A stretch of 64,000 nt of DNA, from NCBI GenBank assembly GCA_003134765.1, contig PLCM01000032.1:116265-180264 (forward strand), given 5' to 3'. The position numbers and the translations under genes are program-made. The notes under the pieces are model-generated. The model had not been told where the DNA came from and searched no databases. It was given only the letters and a program-made list of their open reading frames with translations. Of this stretch, positions 43,366 through 52,162 are shown piece after piece (within the stretch, counting starts at the first letter, position 1; every line of letters starts with the position of its first letter). The DNA comes from Spartobacteria bacterium. Its GTDB lineage: Bacteria > Verrucomicrobiota > Verrucomicrobiia > Chthoniobacterales > UBA10450.

Positions 43366-46300
43366 ATGAAATTCGTCCCCGCAAATAGCCGGCATGGAAT
43401 CGCAACTGCGCGTACCGCACTTGTCCTGTCCATGGCGATTCTTGTTCCGTTTCTCCTCTATGGAGCCGTTCCTTCATGGTGGTCAACGCGCGGCGTTTTA
43501 TTTGAGACCCCTGCCCCAGATGACTACGCGCCTGCCAACCACGGACAACTCAAGAACATTGCCAAAGCTGCAGTAGCGGAAATGGACGCGAAACTTCCCG
43601 GGGGCGCCGGTGATAGTTTGCACGCGCTTATCGCAGACTGGTCAACATCCACCGCCCAAACCAACGACTTCGCTCCAGTGAACCTTGGCCAGTTAAAAAA
43701 GGTCGCGGCGCCATTCTACGATCGGCTGATCGCAGCCGGCTTGGCCAACCAATATCCGTGGGCGAATGCGCCGAATCAACCGGACGACTTTGCCGTTGCG
43801 AATATAGGCCAGGTAAAAAATCTCTTCGCTTTTGAGCTACCGACCGTCGATCCGCTCTTTGATGGCGATCACAACGGCCTCCCGGATGCCTGGGAACGGC
43901 AATATTTCGGTGCAGTCGGGGTGGATCCAAACGGCGATTTTGACGGCGACGGAATCAGTAACCTTCAGGAATACATGGGTGGAACGGATCCGACCGATTT
44001 TTTCAACGGCGCGCTCGTTCGTTTATCAGTCACGGGCGGGGGAGATCAACGGGGCAACCCGGGCGCTGCCCTGCCGGTTCCCATTCTCATAAAAGTCAAC
44101 GATTACGGCGTACTAAACGCTCCTGTTACATTCAATGTGGCACAGGGAGGCGCATTGCTGATGCCCGACAACGGCGGAACCGGTACCTCTGCGGGCGAGC
44201 TTACCGTGCGGGCGAATGCTTACGATACGGAAGGCCGTGCGGTCGCGCGGGTTTACGTCCTGTTGCCCTCCACTCCCGGAGACGTCAGCGTGATCCGCGC
44301 GTCAGCTCGAGGAGCTCTTGGTCGTTCGGTTTCCGTGACGACGACCGCAGCTGCGATTGACGCCTCGCTCGTAGCGCCGACTAATCTCATCGTAGCCGCC
44401 TCCTCTTCTTCGAGTGCGAGGCTCAGCTGGACACCTGGAGATGACTCTAAAGCGACGACCGTCCAGGTGAGCATCGATGGAGGCAGAACCTGGATTACTC
44501 TTGGGGTCGTGAAGGCGGGGATTACCCACGCTACAGTCACGGGGTTAACGGTTGGCCACGTGGCAAAATTTCGCGTCTTTTCTGGCGGAACGCCGTCCGT
44601 CAGCGATACGGCATCTTTCGCCCTGCCTGACGCGTCGAACGGGTCGCCTCCTCCGCCGCCCGGACCCGGTGGCAGCGCCACTGAGTCTGTGGATGTGAAA
44701 CCCCTTGGCGCGCCGGTCTTGGAAATAGAAACCGCGTCGGTTTCTCGTGGCAAATTCGGATTTCCAGGGCTCTTGAATCAAGGTGGTCCTTATCGAGATG
44801 AGACCGTCGTGATTACCAGCAATTATACTAGAAACGACGGCGACGGCACCCCGGACCCTTCCTCGGGCACCACGACAATAAAACATCATTGGCAGCGAAG
44901 CGACGACGGGGGTCATATTTACACAATTGACACGACCGAAGTTACCGGCGGCGGCGGCTACCTGAATTCTCCGTGGACGACAGTTATCAACACCGACACC
45001 GTCTTTCGACAGGAGGGTGCTCCCTTTCCCGGATCCAGTGGCGGATCCAGCAGAACGATCACCCTGAGCGACCTCTACACAGACGAACAGGTTTACGCCG
45101 AAGGCGACGCTTTGGTCCCTCCCTTTTACAACGAATTCTGGACGGCGAGGAACGACGCTTATGCTTATTTCCGCAAAAAGAACGGCGGCTATGAGGTCAC
45201 GTTCCTTCAATACCGTTTCCAGGTAAACGCCGATCCGAACCTTGTCGTACTCTGGGACGTCCAATTCACTCCCGACGGCGGCGGTCCCTTGGAACACAAC
45301 ATCCAGTCATGGACCTCCGATGGATCAACCCAAACTCCCACCTACCTGCTCGATCCAAGGACCTACAACGGCGGCCGGAACGGCACCTACAACGTTGTCC
45401 CTATCTCCGCCGAACTCATGGTCGACGGCAACCGCGACGGCGAGATGTCCTTTGACGACCCAGTGACCCACGCCAACGATCAAACCACTCAGGACAGGCC
45501 CTATCGGTTTTGGGTAAACGATGACGACGACGGCGCGTCTGGCGATCCAGGCGATCATGTTCCCGTTCAGACTCCCGATTATGCTGACGGAGTCATTCGA
45601 TCTTCGCGTGACCTCGAGGACTTCGCTCGACTCCACGTAAACCTCAGCGGTTTGGGCGATCAGATGGAATCGGGCTCCATCACCGCAGCATTTGAGTGGC
45701 GACAGACTTCGGGCACTCCGAAAATAAAGCTCTACCGCGCGGCGACAGAAGACGGTGACTATATAACAAATGCTGCCGTTGCAACATCGACAACGCTGTC
45801 TCCATTTAGAGAAACTCTGGGAGAGGTTATTCCAGGGGTTCCTTTAATGATTCCGCAGACGTTTTGGGTAAGCGCGTCTCCGTATGCAAATATTCCTAAT
45901 ACTCTTCCTGTCGCGCCGCTTTTGTTTGAAGGGAGCGGTGAAGGAAAGGGAAAGTTGGTGCTAACGCTATGGAAAACAGGAGTTAAGATAGGAGAGACCT
46001 CCGGCGTTTGGCTCGATCTGCAAAACGTTAAAAAAATGTATCAGCATCAAACTCTGGGCGGACCAAACGCATGGGACGATGCACCTTACGAGCCACCCCC
46101 GGACGAGCAAAAACAAGTAATTGTCTTTGTTCACGGTTGGCGGCTTTCTCCTGCCGATACCGCAAACTTTGCGGAAACCATGTTCAAGCGCCTCTGGTGG
46201 CGCGGGTTCAAGGGACGCTTCGCTGCCGTTCGCTGGGATACTTATTACAATTCGACAGAACACGGCTGGATTCCCTACGCCGGGCAGACGATTGATGCCT

Positions 46301-47094
46301 ACTTATCGAAATATAACGATAGTGAACATAATGCGTGGATGACGGGGAAGGCATTGAAGGACTTCGTTAGCGACAGCTTGCCGTCAGATTATGACAAAAA
46401 TATCGTTGCCCACAGCATGGGAAACGTTGTTACCGGTTCAGCCCTAGAGCAAGGAATGCTTGTGGATACCTATGCGTTGTTGAACGCAGCCTTGCCTGCC
46501 GCCTGCTACGACGAAAGTTCCAGTTTAAAACAAAATGCGACCACTACAACCGCGGCGGGTCTAACGGTTCATCTTTGGGATCAGGATACACCGGACGATG
46601 ACGCGGACCAGTTTACGAGAGCTCTGGCATATCGTAGTCGGTTAAAGAATGTTAGCGGAACGCTGGTCACCTTTTACCTGGCCGATGATTACGCTACATC
46701 TTTTGCATGGGAATTGAATAATGCCCTCACGAAGCCTCCGTCGGCGCCTCTTGCCGGTCCGTTTTTCTACAAGCGTAATTTCCCGTCGGGACATAAACTC
46801 ATCAAGAGTTTCGAAGATCCCTCGAACGATGATGCAGAGATCGATCATTACATCACTGACCGCAACGAAGCAGAACCGTATGCCTGTCGCACGTGGGCGA
46901 AAGCCGTCGGAGCGGAAAGTCGTACGAATGGACCATTCGCTAGAAAGATTGACTTGAACTCCAACAACTTCAGTCCTGGGTCCGTCGGCGGGTTTTCCAA
47001 AGAACATAGCGCAGAATTCGACCGAGATGTTCAGCCATTGACTCCGTTCTTCCGCGAATTACTTAGGCAGCTGGCGATTCCGCAAAACGAATGA
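43366..47094 (+). CDS. Large secreted protein: GQLK repeats, Ca-binding, FN3, hydrolase
   Basis: A 1242-residue exported protein with an N-terminal signal helix (ALVLSMAILVPFLLYGAV). Next are three copies of an A-x-N-x-GQLK motif (YAPANHGQLKNIAKAA, FAPVNLGQLKKVAAPF, FAVANIGQVKNLFAF) spaced about 50-60 residues apart. An acidic calcium-binding stretch follows (GDFDGDGISNLQEYMGGTDP), then beta-sandwich regions including an FN3 domain near 345-425. The C-terminal 220 residues are an alpha/beta hydrolase (VIVFVHGWRLSPADTANFAE) with nucleophile Ser1017 in AHSMGN. Likely a surface-anchored or secreted esterase/lipase. Codon use is more AT-rich than the nuo region. Confidence 0.85.
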   Translation: MKFVPANSRHGIATARTALVLSMAILVPFLLYGAVPSWWSTRGVLFETPAPDDYAPANHGQLKNIAKAAVAEMDAKLPGGAGDSLHALIADWSTSTAQTNDFAPVNLGQLKKVAAPFYDRLIAAGLANQYPWANAPNQPDDFAVANIGQVKNLFAFELPTVDPLFDGDHNGLPDAWERQYFGAVGVDPNGDFDGDGISNLQEYMGGTDPTDFFNGALVRLSVTGGGDQRGNPGAALPVPILIKVNDYGVLNAPVTFNVAQGGALLMPDNGGTGTSAGELTVRANAYDTEGRAVARVYVLLPSTPGDVSVIRASARGALGRSVSVTTTAAAIDASLVAPTNLIVAASSSSSARLSWTPGDDSKATTVQVSIDGGRTWITLGVVKAGITHATVTGLTVGHVAKFRVFSGGTPSVSDTASFALPDASNGSPPPPPGPGGSATESVDVKPLGAPVLEIETASVSRGKFGFPGLLNQGGPYRDETVVITSNYTRNDGDGTPDPSSGTTTIKHHWQRSDDGGHIYTIDTTEVTGGGGYLNSPWTTVINTDTVFRQEGAPFPGSSGGSSRTITLSDLYTDEQVYAEGDALVPPFYNEFWTARNDAYAYFRKKNGGYEVTFLQYRFQVNADPNLVVLWDVQFTPDGGGPLEHNIQSWTSDGSTQTPTYLLDPRTYNGGRNGTYNVVPISAELMVDGNRDGEMSFDDPVTHANDQTTQDRPYRFWVNDDDDGASGDPGDHVPVQTPDYADGVIRSSRDLEDFARLHVNLSGLGDQMESGSITAAFEWRQTSGTPKIKLYRAATEDGDYITNAAVATSTTLSPFRETLGEVIPGVPLMIPQTFWVSASPYANIPNTLPVAPLLFEGSGEGKGKLVLTLWKTGVKIGETSGVWLDLQNVKKMYQHQTLGGPNAWDDAPYEPPPDEQKQVIVFVHGWRLSPADTANFAETMFKRLWWRGFKGRFAAVRWDTYYNSTEHGWIPYAGQTIDAYLSKYNDSEHNAWMTGKALKDFVSDSLPSDYDKNIVAHSMGNVVTGSALEQGMLVDTYALLNAALPAACYDESSSLKQNATTTTAAGLTVHLWDQDTPDDDADQFTRALAYRSRLKNVSGTLVTFYLADDYATSFAWELNNALTKPPSAPLAGPFFYKRNFPSGHKLIKSFEDPSNDDAEIDHYITDRNEAEPYACRTWAKAVGAESRTNGPFARKIDLNSNNFSPGSVGGFSKEHSAEFDRDVQPLTPFFRELLRQLAIPQNE

Positions 47095-48104
47095 GGCGTT
47101 TTCGGCTCAGCGTCCTAGCTGTGGTGGTGGTGGCCTTGTTGTTCCTCTCGTCAACGAGAAGGCGCGCAAATCACGACACAAATAGCGCACCGACCACCAA
47201 GGCCACGGATTCAAACGTTGTTTCACAGAGTCCTTCGTCGGCGAGTTCGATTATGCCGGCGCCGGAATCCCCATCGGAATATCGTCGAAAAATGGTTGAA
47301 AACGTACAATCAATCTACAGCGCGCCGATTTCGTTTTACGGCCAAGTGCAGGATCAATACGGAAGTCCCGTCGGAGGGGCAAAGATTGAATACGGCGCCA
47401 TCGACAAGTTTTGGGAGGCAGGGTCAAACTACCAGGGTAGTTCCGATCCGAATGGGTTGTTTGCAATTATGGGAATTAAGGGAGCGGGGTTAACCGTGGG
47501 AGTAAGCAAAGAAGGGTACGATGGAATCAATGGAGCCTCCTACCAGTCATTCGGCTATGGTATGCCCCCCGATAGCGTGCGAAGAGCTCCTCCGACAAGG
47601 GAAAAACCGGCGGTGTTCGTATTGCGCAAAAAGGCCTTGGCGGAGCGACTGTTTGCAATCGATCGCGACGTCATAGTTCCCAAGAATGGCACCCCCGTGG
47701 AAGTGAGTCTAAAAACCGGAAAGCCAGTTGAAGCTGGTCGTGGCGATCTCAGGATTGAAACCTGGACGTCCGATCAGGCGAAAGACGCGCAAGGCAGGTA
47801 CGAATGGCGTTGCCGTCTCTCAGTGCCGGGAGGGGGGTTGGTTACACGAACCGAAATAGAGATGAGGTTCGAAGCTCCCGAGGGCGGATATGCGCCAAGT
47901 ATCGAATTCCATATGCCGCAGACGGCCGAGCGATGGCAGAAGGATCACGATGGAGAGTATTGGGTGAAACTTGGCAACCAGACCTATGCTCGGATAAGGC
48001 TTCGCGTGACCACCGGAGGCGGTCATTTTGCTAGCATCACGTCATATTTGAATCCCTCGGGATCCCGCAATTTGGAGTTTGATGCGTCAAAGGTCATTAA
48101 ATAA
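47091..48104 (+). CDS. Exported protein with carboxypeptidase-regulatory-like domain
   Basis: A 337-residue protein starting inside the stop of the large secreted hydrolase gene (ATGA), so the two are coupled. One N-terminal helix (LSVLAVVVVALLFLSS) anchors or exports it, followed by a low-complexity Ser/Thr linker. Then comes a CarboxypepD_reg-like beta domain (YGQVQDQYGSPVGGAKIEYG, SDPNGLFAIMGIKGAGLTVG) and a C-terminal beta-rich domain. The cotranscription suggests a partner or chaperone of the upstream hydrolase. Function unknown. Confidence 0.78.
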   Translation: MRRFRLSVLAVVVVALLFLSSTRRRANHDTNSAPTTKATDSNVVSQSPSSASSIMPAPESPSEYRRKMVENVQSIYSAPISFYGQVQDQYGSPVGGAKIEYGAIDKFWEAGSNYQGSSDPNGLFAIMGIKGAGLTVGVSKEGYDGINGASYQSFGYGMPPDSVRRAPPTREKPAVFVLRKKALAERLFAIDRDVIVPKNGTPVEVSLKTGKPVEAGRGDLRIETWTSDQAKDAQGRYEWRCRLSVPGGGLVTRTEIEMRFEAPEGGYAPSIEFHMPQTAERWQKDHDGEYWVKLGNQTYARIRLRVTTGGGHFASITSYLNPSGSRNLEFDASKVIK

Positions 48105-48443
48105 GGAGTGCGTGAACGCATGGGTGTCGCTTTAATGCTGATTTCATCGCGCCGCATTCGACGCGATTCTAGGAGCGAGTGCTAACGAGCTTCGGTCGTC
48201 CTCAAGACTCGCCGGCGGACGAGAAGGTGAGCTGCAAAGCCAACCACGAAGACGGTGATCGCCAGTCTCTGATTTGGCGTCAGACCCAAACACGGTTCGC
48301 TCAGGCCGAAGAGCCAGATGAAACTTTCGCCCACGATCGCCTGCGCCCAGCGCGGGGGCCGGTGACCCGAGAAGTGCAAATCGCCTCGCAAATTCGCGGT
48401 TTGGAAATCATAAACGATCTCTATGGGAGTGCCGCTCAGGGGA

Positions 48444-48665
48444 ATGGACGTTAAACTCGGTAAGCCTTCTGCTCGCGCGAAAATCGCAGAACCGAAGAAG
48501 GCTGTCCCATCGAAAAAAGCAACGAAACCGAACCAGAGGAAATCCGTCAGTATTCAAGGCCAGAGTGGTGGCCTTCAGTAGCGCCCGGCCGGCGACCGTT
48601 TCCGCATTTCGGCTTGTGCCGCGTTGCGGGATACGGCTATTAATGAATTTGATGACGCCTTTTGA
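48444..48665 (+). CDS. Possible small basic protein
   Basis: An ATG with CAGGGGA just before it opens 73 codons. The N-terminal half is lysine-rich (KIAEPKKAVPSKKATKPNQR). The C-terminal third runs into the 144-bp repeat shared with 52000-52142. The 340 bp before it hold no convincing gene. Composition is the only support. Confidence 0.28.
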
Positions 48666-48747
48666 GGCATTCCCCCTTCGCAATCCCAGAAATAGGCGGC
48701 CGAATGACGCCTTTTTTCCCGTCATTATGACGTCCAATTCTCGTTAG
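48604..48747. repeat. 144-bp island repeat, copy 1
   Basis: Strongly similar over its whole length to 52000-52142 (GCATTTCGGCTTGTG start, CCAGAAATAGGCGGCCGAAT core, CCCGTCATTATGACGTC palindrome). It ends in TTCTCGTTAG. Placed directly before a cassette-like gene. Confidence 0.88.
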
Positions 48748-48749
48748 GC
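48738..48749 (+). other. Cassette-junction motif TTCTCGTTAGGC
   Basis: Contains GTTAGGC, matching the integron R' consensus GTTRRRY, 22 bp before the next start codon. Confidence 0.55.
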
Positions 48750-48770
48750 GGCCGGTCTGGTGCCGATGCA

Positions 48771-49202
48771 ATGAACGCAAAGCAAGCCATAGCGTGGGTC
48801 AAAAAACGTGGCATAGCCGTGGAGTCGGCACGCGCCAGCGTTCCTAGTCTCGCTCAGGTGGTAGCAGGAGAACCCGTGATGGGTAGTTGGTGGGCACATC
48901 CGAAGGGAAACGATATCTTTCTGCTTTCGCGATCGATTCGCAGATCCCCCGATGTTTTGGTGTGCCGACTGGTAGATGGAAAGATTACCTACATCCATCG
49001 GCGCTTGTGGCCCGCCCTCGTCAGATTGGCCGGCCGCTTTTCCAAGCAGAGGCTTGCCGCGGTGAAGGAAGCGCACACGCCAAAGGGCAAGCACAAACTG
49101 CTGGTCACTCCATTTCCCGAATGGGTGCCGAAGGAAGTCCTGAGAGTCGCGCAGAAGCTTACCGAGAGAGAGGCCGCTTTACAATTGGCGTTCCTTTTAT
49201 GA
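48771..49202 (+). CDS. Hypothetical cassette-type protein
   Basis: A 143-residue soluble protein with no signal peptide, strongly basic at both ends (MNAKQAIAWVKKRGIAVESA; TPKGKHKLLVTPFPEWVPKE). A central GEPVMGSWWAHPKGNDIFLL looks like a short beta-hairpin domain. It ends in a helix (LTEREAALQLAFLL). No family is named with confidence. It is the first gene of the island and stands alone between two TTCTCGTTRRRC motifs, as a single-gene cassette would. Confidence 0.68.
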   Translation: MNAKQAIAWVKKRGIAVESARASVPSLAQVVAGEPVMGSWWAHPKGNDIFLLSRSIRRSPDVLVCRLVDGKITYIHRRLWPALVRLAGRFSKQRLAAVKEAHTPKGKHKLLVTPFPEWVPKEVLRVAQKLTEREAALQLAFLL

Positions 49203-49236
49203 TAATCGCGTTTAACATGAAGATGCCCGTAACTGG

Positions 49237-49248
49237 TTCTCGTTAGAC
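49237..49248 (+). other. Cassette-junction motif TTCTCGTTAGAC
   Basis: GTTAGAC fits GTTRRRY. GTTTAAC, fitting RYYYAAC, stands 27 bp to its left, giving a 39-bp interval that is too short for a normal attC. The VOC gene starts 24 bp downstream. Confidence 0.5.
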
Positions 49249-49271
49249 CGCGAAAGAATTTCGATGTAACA

Positions 49272-49637
49272 ATGGTCCAGACATACGGCCTTACGCACAT
49301 CAATCTCGCTGTCCGGGATTTAGGACGTGCGCTGCGGTTCTACGAGCAGGTCTTCGGTCTGCGCGAGTACGGGCGCGGAGATGGACTCGTCCACACTCAG
49401 GCTTCTGGCAGGCACGACATCATCACCTTCGCAGAGGACTCCGCCACCGCCGGTCTCAGTGGTGGCGTCGCACATTTCGGCTTTCGGCTCGTGGACCCCG
49501 ACGACATCGACCGTGCCGTCGCCGAGGTCGAACAGGCCGGAGGGCGCCTGCTCCGTCGTGGCGAGTTCGCTCCCGGCCTTCCCTACGCTTACATCGCCGA
49601 TCCGGATGGCTATGAAATTGAGATCTGGTTCGAGTAA
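49272..49637 (+). CDS. VOC superfamily (glyoxalase/bleomycin-resistance fold) protein
   Basis: A 121-residue protein with one pair of beta-alpha-beta-beta-beta modules. Metal or substrate residues are visible in LTHINLAVRDLGRALRFYEQ and GGVAHFGFRLVDPDDIDRAV, and in the closing PYAYIADPDGYEIEIWFE motif (the usual DPDGxxIEL end with metal-binding Glu). VOC proteins detoxify methylglyoxal, bind antibiotics or cleave aromatic diols; the substrate is not predictable here. Confidence 0.85.
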   Translation: MVQTYGLTHINLAVRDLGRALRFYEQVFGLREYGRGDGLVHTQASGRHDIITFAEDSATAGLSGGVAHFGFRLVDPDDIDRAVAEVEQAGGRLLRRGEFAPGLPYAYIADPDGYEIEIWFE

Positions 49638-49981
49638 GCTACGTCTGCCGCCTAACCAATCGCGAGGCTGTGTACTAAGTCGCCTAACCAATCTTATTGG
49701 GGCTGTTCATCCTGTTCAGTGCCGCCCAACAATGGATGTCGTTCTGGAAAGCGCGTAGTGTCCTGACCATGGGGCCGTGGCCAATCCTGGTTTCTATCGG
49801 CATCGAGCCGCGCTCCGTACCGCCATTGCCCCGTGTGGGAGCATTGGTCAGAGCCAGCAGCTCGGCGAAAAAAGAGGTATCCGGCCCTCGCCCGCATTTA
49901 GTCTTGTCCATGTCGCGCTGTTCCCGCAGGTTCGATTCTCGTTAGGCCTCGACGGAGAATCTGAAACACAAAACGAAAACA
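49638..49981. other. Junction without a convincing gene
   Basis: The 344 bp contain two copies of GCCTAACCAATC 32 bp apart (from 49651), an imperfect repeat-rich middle and the TTCTCGTTAGGC motif at its right end (49936-49947). Its GTTAGGC is the exact reverse complement of GCCTAAC, so the ends could pair, although the roughly 290-bp span is longer than normal attC sites. Short frames here look non-coding. Confidence 0.5.
49936..49947 (+). other. Cassette-junction motif TTCTCGTTAGGC
   Basis: Identical to the motif at 48738-48749; the next gene starts 35 bp downstream. Confidence 0.55.
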
Positions 49982-50629
49982 ATGCGCCCAAAAATCGCGG
50001 TGTTGAGAACGTTAATAAGTTTGAGCGTATTCATGTTTGGCTGGGCCGCTCCAGCCAACGAGGGAGAGAAATTGCAAAGAGCTAAGACCGGTGCTGGCTA
50101 TGCTCTGTGCGGGTCGTGCACTGTACCGAAGGACATCTCTTCCCAAGTGACCCTTGCGCCCAAAGATGAGCCAGGCGATCGCATCATTATTTCGGGCACT
50201 ATTTATAAGGAAGACGGCGTAACGCCCGCCGCCGGCATTACGCTTTTTCTTTATCAGACGGATGCTGGCGGGTATTATCACAGGCCGAAAGAGGATGTCT
50301 TTGACCCAAGACTTCGTAGTTGGCTGCGCACCGGGAAAGACGGACGCTACGTGATTCACACGATCAGGCCGATTCCGGAGGTGCTCGCACCGGAAGAGCC
50401 TGCCCACATTCATGCCCACGTATTTGGTCCCGGTATCGCTGAGCATTTCCTCAAGGAATTTTGGTTCGAGGGCGATCCTCGAATCAAACCGGACGAAAAT
50501 GAAAAGATGAGCAAGCTTGGTGTTTATTCGCCCATCCTCCATCTCACCAGGGACAAGAGTGGGGTCTTGGTAGGACGGAGAGATATCAGGCTACGACAGA
50601 CAGCGAGTTGGAAATATCAAGATGATTAA
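49982..50629 (+). CDS. Secreted intradiol dioxygenase-like protein
   Basis: A 215-residue protein with a signal peptide (TLISLSVFMFGWAAPANEGE). It carries a beta-sandwich typical of intradiol ring-cleavage dioxygenases (IIISGTIYKEDGVTPAAGIT, LFLYQTDAGGYYHRP, GRYVIHTIRPIPEV, PAHIHAHVFGPG). In true enzymes two Tyr and two His bind Fe(III); candidate ligands here are the YY pair and the HIHAH run, so the metal site may be kept. The protein is exported and smaller than cytoplasmic dioxygenases, like many dioxygenase-fold secreted proteins of unknown substrate. Confidence 0.82.
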   Translation: MRPKIAVLRTLISLSVFMFGWAAPANEGEKLQRAKTGAGYALCGSCTVPKDISSQVTLAPKDEPGDRIIISGTIYKEDGVTPAAGITLFLYQTDAGGYYHRPKEDVFDPRLRSWLRTGKDGRYVIHTIRPIPEVLAPEEPAHIHAHVFGPGIAEHFLKEFWFEGDPRIKPDENEKMSKLGVYSPILHLTRDKSGVLVGRRDIRLRQTASWKYQDD

Positions 50630-50715
50630 GGGTGGAATCGATTGGGCTAACAAGGCGATGCTGTTCGACCTGAGCATCGCTCTGGCGGCGGTTCGCAATT
50701 GAAGGTGGAAAAACC

Positions 50716-51480
50716 ATGACCGCGGAAAAAACGACGGAGGCCTTCGGCTGGCGCGTCTACGGCCTGGGCGTGATGGCCTTGGCCATGGTCTGCCTGGCGT
50801 GGGCGGACTTCGACCCAGGGCAGCCGGTGCCCAAGGACTTTCCCGCCCGCACTGTCCTGGCCTATGCCGCCGCTGCGTTCATGCTCGTCGCGGGTGCGGC
50901 CGTCGCGTGGCGTCGGACCGCGGCCTGGGGCGCCGGAGCGCTCACCGGCTACTACGCGCTCATTGTTGTCATCCTGATGAACGGTCGCGTGGCGCTCGCC
51001 CATTACGCCGAGTTCGGCACCTACAGCGGCGTCGCCGAGCAGCTCGCGATCGCTGCGGGCGGGCTGATCGTCTACGCCGCCACCTCCAGGATCGATGCGG
51101 CCGTGGCCGCACGCCTCACGCGCCTGGGCCAACTGGCGTTCGGGGTTTGTGCGCTGTTATTCGGCGGAGCGCATTTTTTCTATCTGAGCCTTACCGCCCC
51201 GCTGGTTCCCAAATGGCTGCCGCCTGCGCAAGTGTTCTGGGCTTATGCGACCGGGGTTGGCTTCATCGCGGCGGGCGTGGCGATCCTGACGGGCGTGCAG
51301 GCCCGCCTCGCCGCGATCCTGCTGACCGCCATGCTCGCCTCCTTCACCGTGCTGGTGCACGTGCCGATGCTCCTGGCCAATCCCTCGAGTCATTGGATCT
51401 GGAGCGAGAACGCCTTGAATCTCGCCGTGATCGGCGCCTCCTGGGTCGTGGCGGACTCGCTGGCGCGCGCGAGACGCTAG
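50716..51480 (+). CDS. DoxX-like multi-spanning membrane protein
   Basis: A 254-residue integral membrane protein with about seven helices (GLGVMALAMVCLAWADFDPG at the start, LALGVCALLFGG-like ALLFGGAHFFYL, LNLAVIGASWVVADSLARAR at the end). The layout resembles DoxX-related proteins, which are poorly characterised. GC content and codon use are clearly higher than in flanking island genes, suggesting a separate origin. Upstream, GGGCTAACAAGGCGATGCTG with the pairing AGCATCGC forms a hairpin at the junction. Confidence 0.75.
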   Translation: MTAEKTTEAFGWRVYGLGVMALAMVCLAWADFDPGQPVPKDFPARTVLAYAAAAFMLVAGAAVAWRRTAAWGAGALTGYYALIVVILMNGRVALAHYAEFGTYSGVAEQLAIAAGGLIVYAATSRIDAAVAARLTRLGQLAFGVCALLFGGAHFFYLSLTAPLVPKWLPPAQVFWAYATGVGFIAAGVAILTGVQARLAAILLTAMLASFTVLVHVPMLLANPSSHWIWSENALNLAVIGASWVVADSLARARR

Positions 51481-51536
51481 TGGAGGGGCGACTCTAAACC
51501 TTCTTTCCCACGTCAGGCCTCAACACCGCACATCAT

Positions 51537-51863
51537 ATGAAAACCCGTCATGTTTACCTCGTCCTTTGCATCCTCGGCTTTCTTCTCCCTTACTGGCAGT
51601 TCGTGCCCTGGGTTGCGGAACACGGCATTCCTCTGCGGGTTTTCGTTCATGACTTGTTCGCCAACCGCATCGGTGGCTTCTTTGCCATGGACGTGCTCGT
51701 TTCCGCTCTCGTCCTTTTCGTCTTTGTTTCCACAGAGGGTCGCCGGCTCGAGATAGGCAGCCGGTGGCTCCCCATCGTCGCCACATTGTTCGTTGGCGTT
51801 TCTCTAGGCTTGCCCTTGTTCCTTTATCTGCGCGAAGGCGAGCTTGACCGAGCAAAGGCTTAA
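51537..51863 (+). CDS. DUF2834 family membrane protein
   Basis: A 108-residue protein with three to four helices (VYLVLCILGFLLPYWQFVPW, GGFFAMDVLVSALVLFVFVS, WLPIVATLFVGVSLGLPLFL). The arrangement and the FVxxLFANxxxGFFxxD-like segment (FVHDLFANRIGGFFAMD) match DUF2834. Function unknown. Full length for the family. Confidence 0.82.
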   Translation: MKTRHVYLVLCILGFLLPYWQFVPWVAEHGIPLRVFVHDLFANRIGGFFAMDVLVSALVLFVFVSTEGRRLEIGSRWLPIVATLFVGVSLGLPLFLYLREGELDRAKA

Positions 51864-51999
51864 CGGCGGCGCGGCGAAGACGGTGTCGCGACTCAGGGCG
51901 ACATTCAGAGGTGACGTCGATAGGAGTCGGGAAAAAAAGCATAGGCGCTCGCTATCTGGCCGTTCCAATCCAGGATGACTGGCGAAGATGGCCATTCGA

Positions 52000-52142
52000 G
52001 CATTTCGGCTTGTGGCGGACCCTCGGATGGCGTTATCAATGATTGGATGACGCCTTTTAAGGCACTCTCCCCGGGCAACTCCAGAAATAGGCGGCCGAAT
52101 GACGCCTTTGTTCCCGTCATTATGACGTCAAGTTCTCGTTAG
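52000..52142. repeat. 144-bp island repeat, copy 2
   Basis: Counterpart of 48604-48747, again immediately before a gene and ending in TTCTCGTTAG. It fills most of the 299-bp gap between the DUF2834 and VIT1-like genes; the remaining part of the gap (51864-51999) shows no gene. Confidence 0.88.
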
Positions 52143-52144
52143 CG
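52133..52144 (+). other. Cassette-junction motif variant TTCTCGTTAGCG
   Basis: Same core as the other junction motifs, but GTTAGCG departs from GTTRRRY. The next start codon is 19 bp downstream. Confidence 0.4.
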
Positions 52145-52162
52145 CTCGCGCTCCTGTAATTC

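Noticed and set aside
48182..48391. A 69-residue minus-strand frame with one hydrophobic segment
   Set aside because: No ribosome-binding site, no recognisable domain, and a comparable frame exists on the opposite strand. It could be real, but sequence alone does not support a call.
49209..49248. GTTTAAC ... GTTAGAC read as a complete attC
   Set aside because: Only 39 bp and no convincing inner pairing; normal attC sites are at least about 57 bp.
51905..52120. Minus-strand protein with MTGTKASFGRLFL start, and a related one at 48408-48737
   Set aside because: They are translations of the duplicated 144-bp repeat and are probably not genes, though shared coding potential cannot be excluded.
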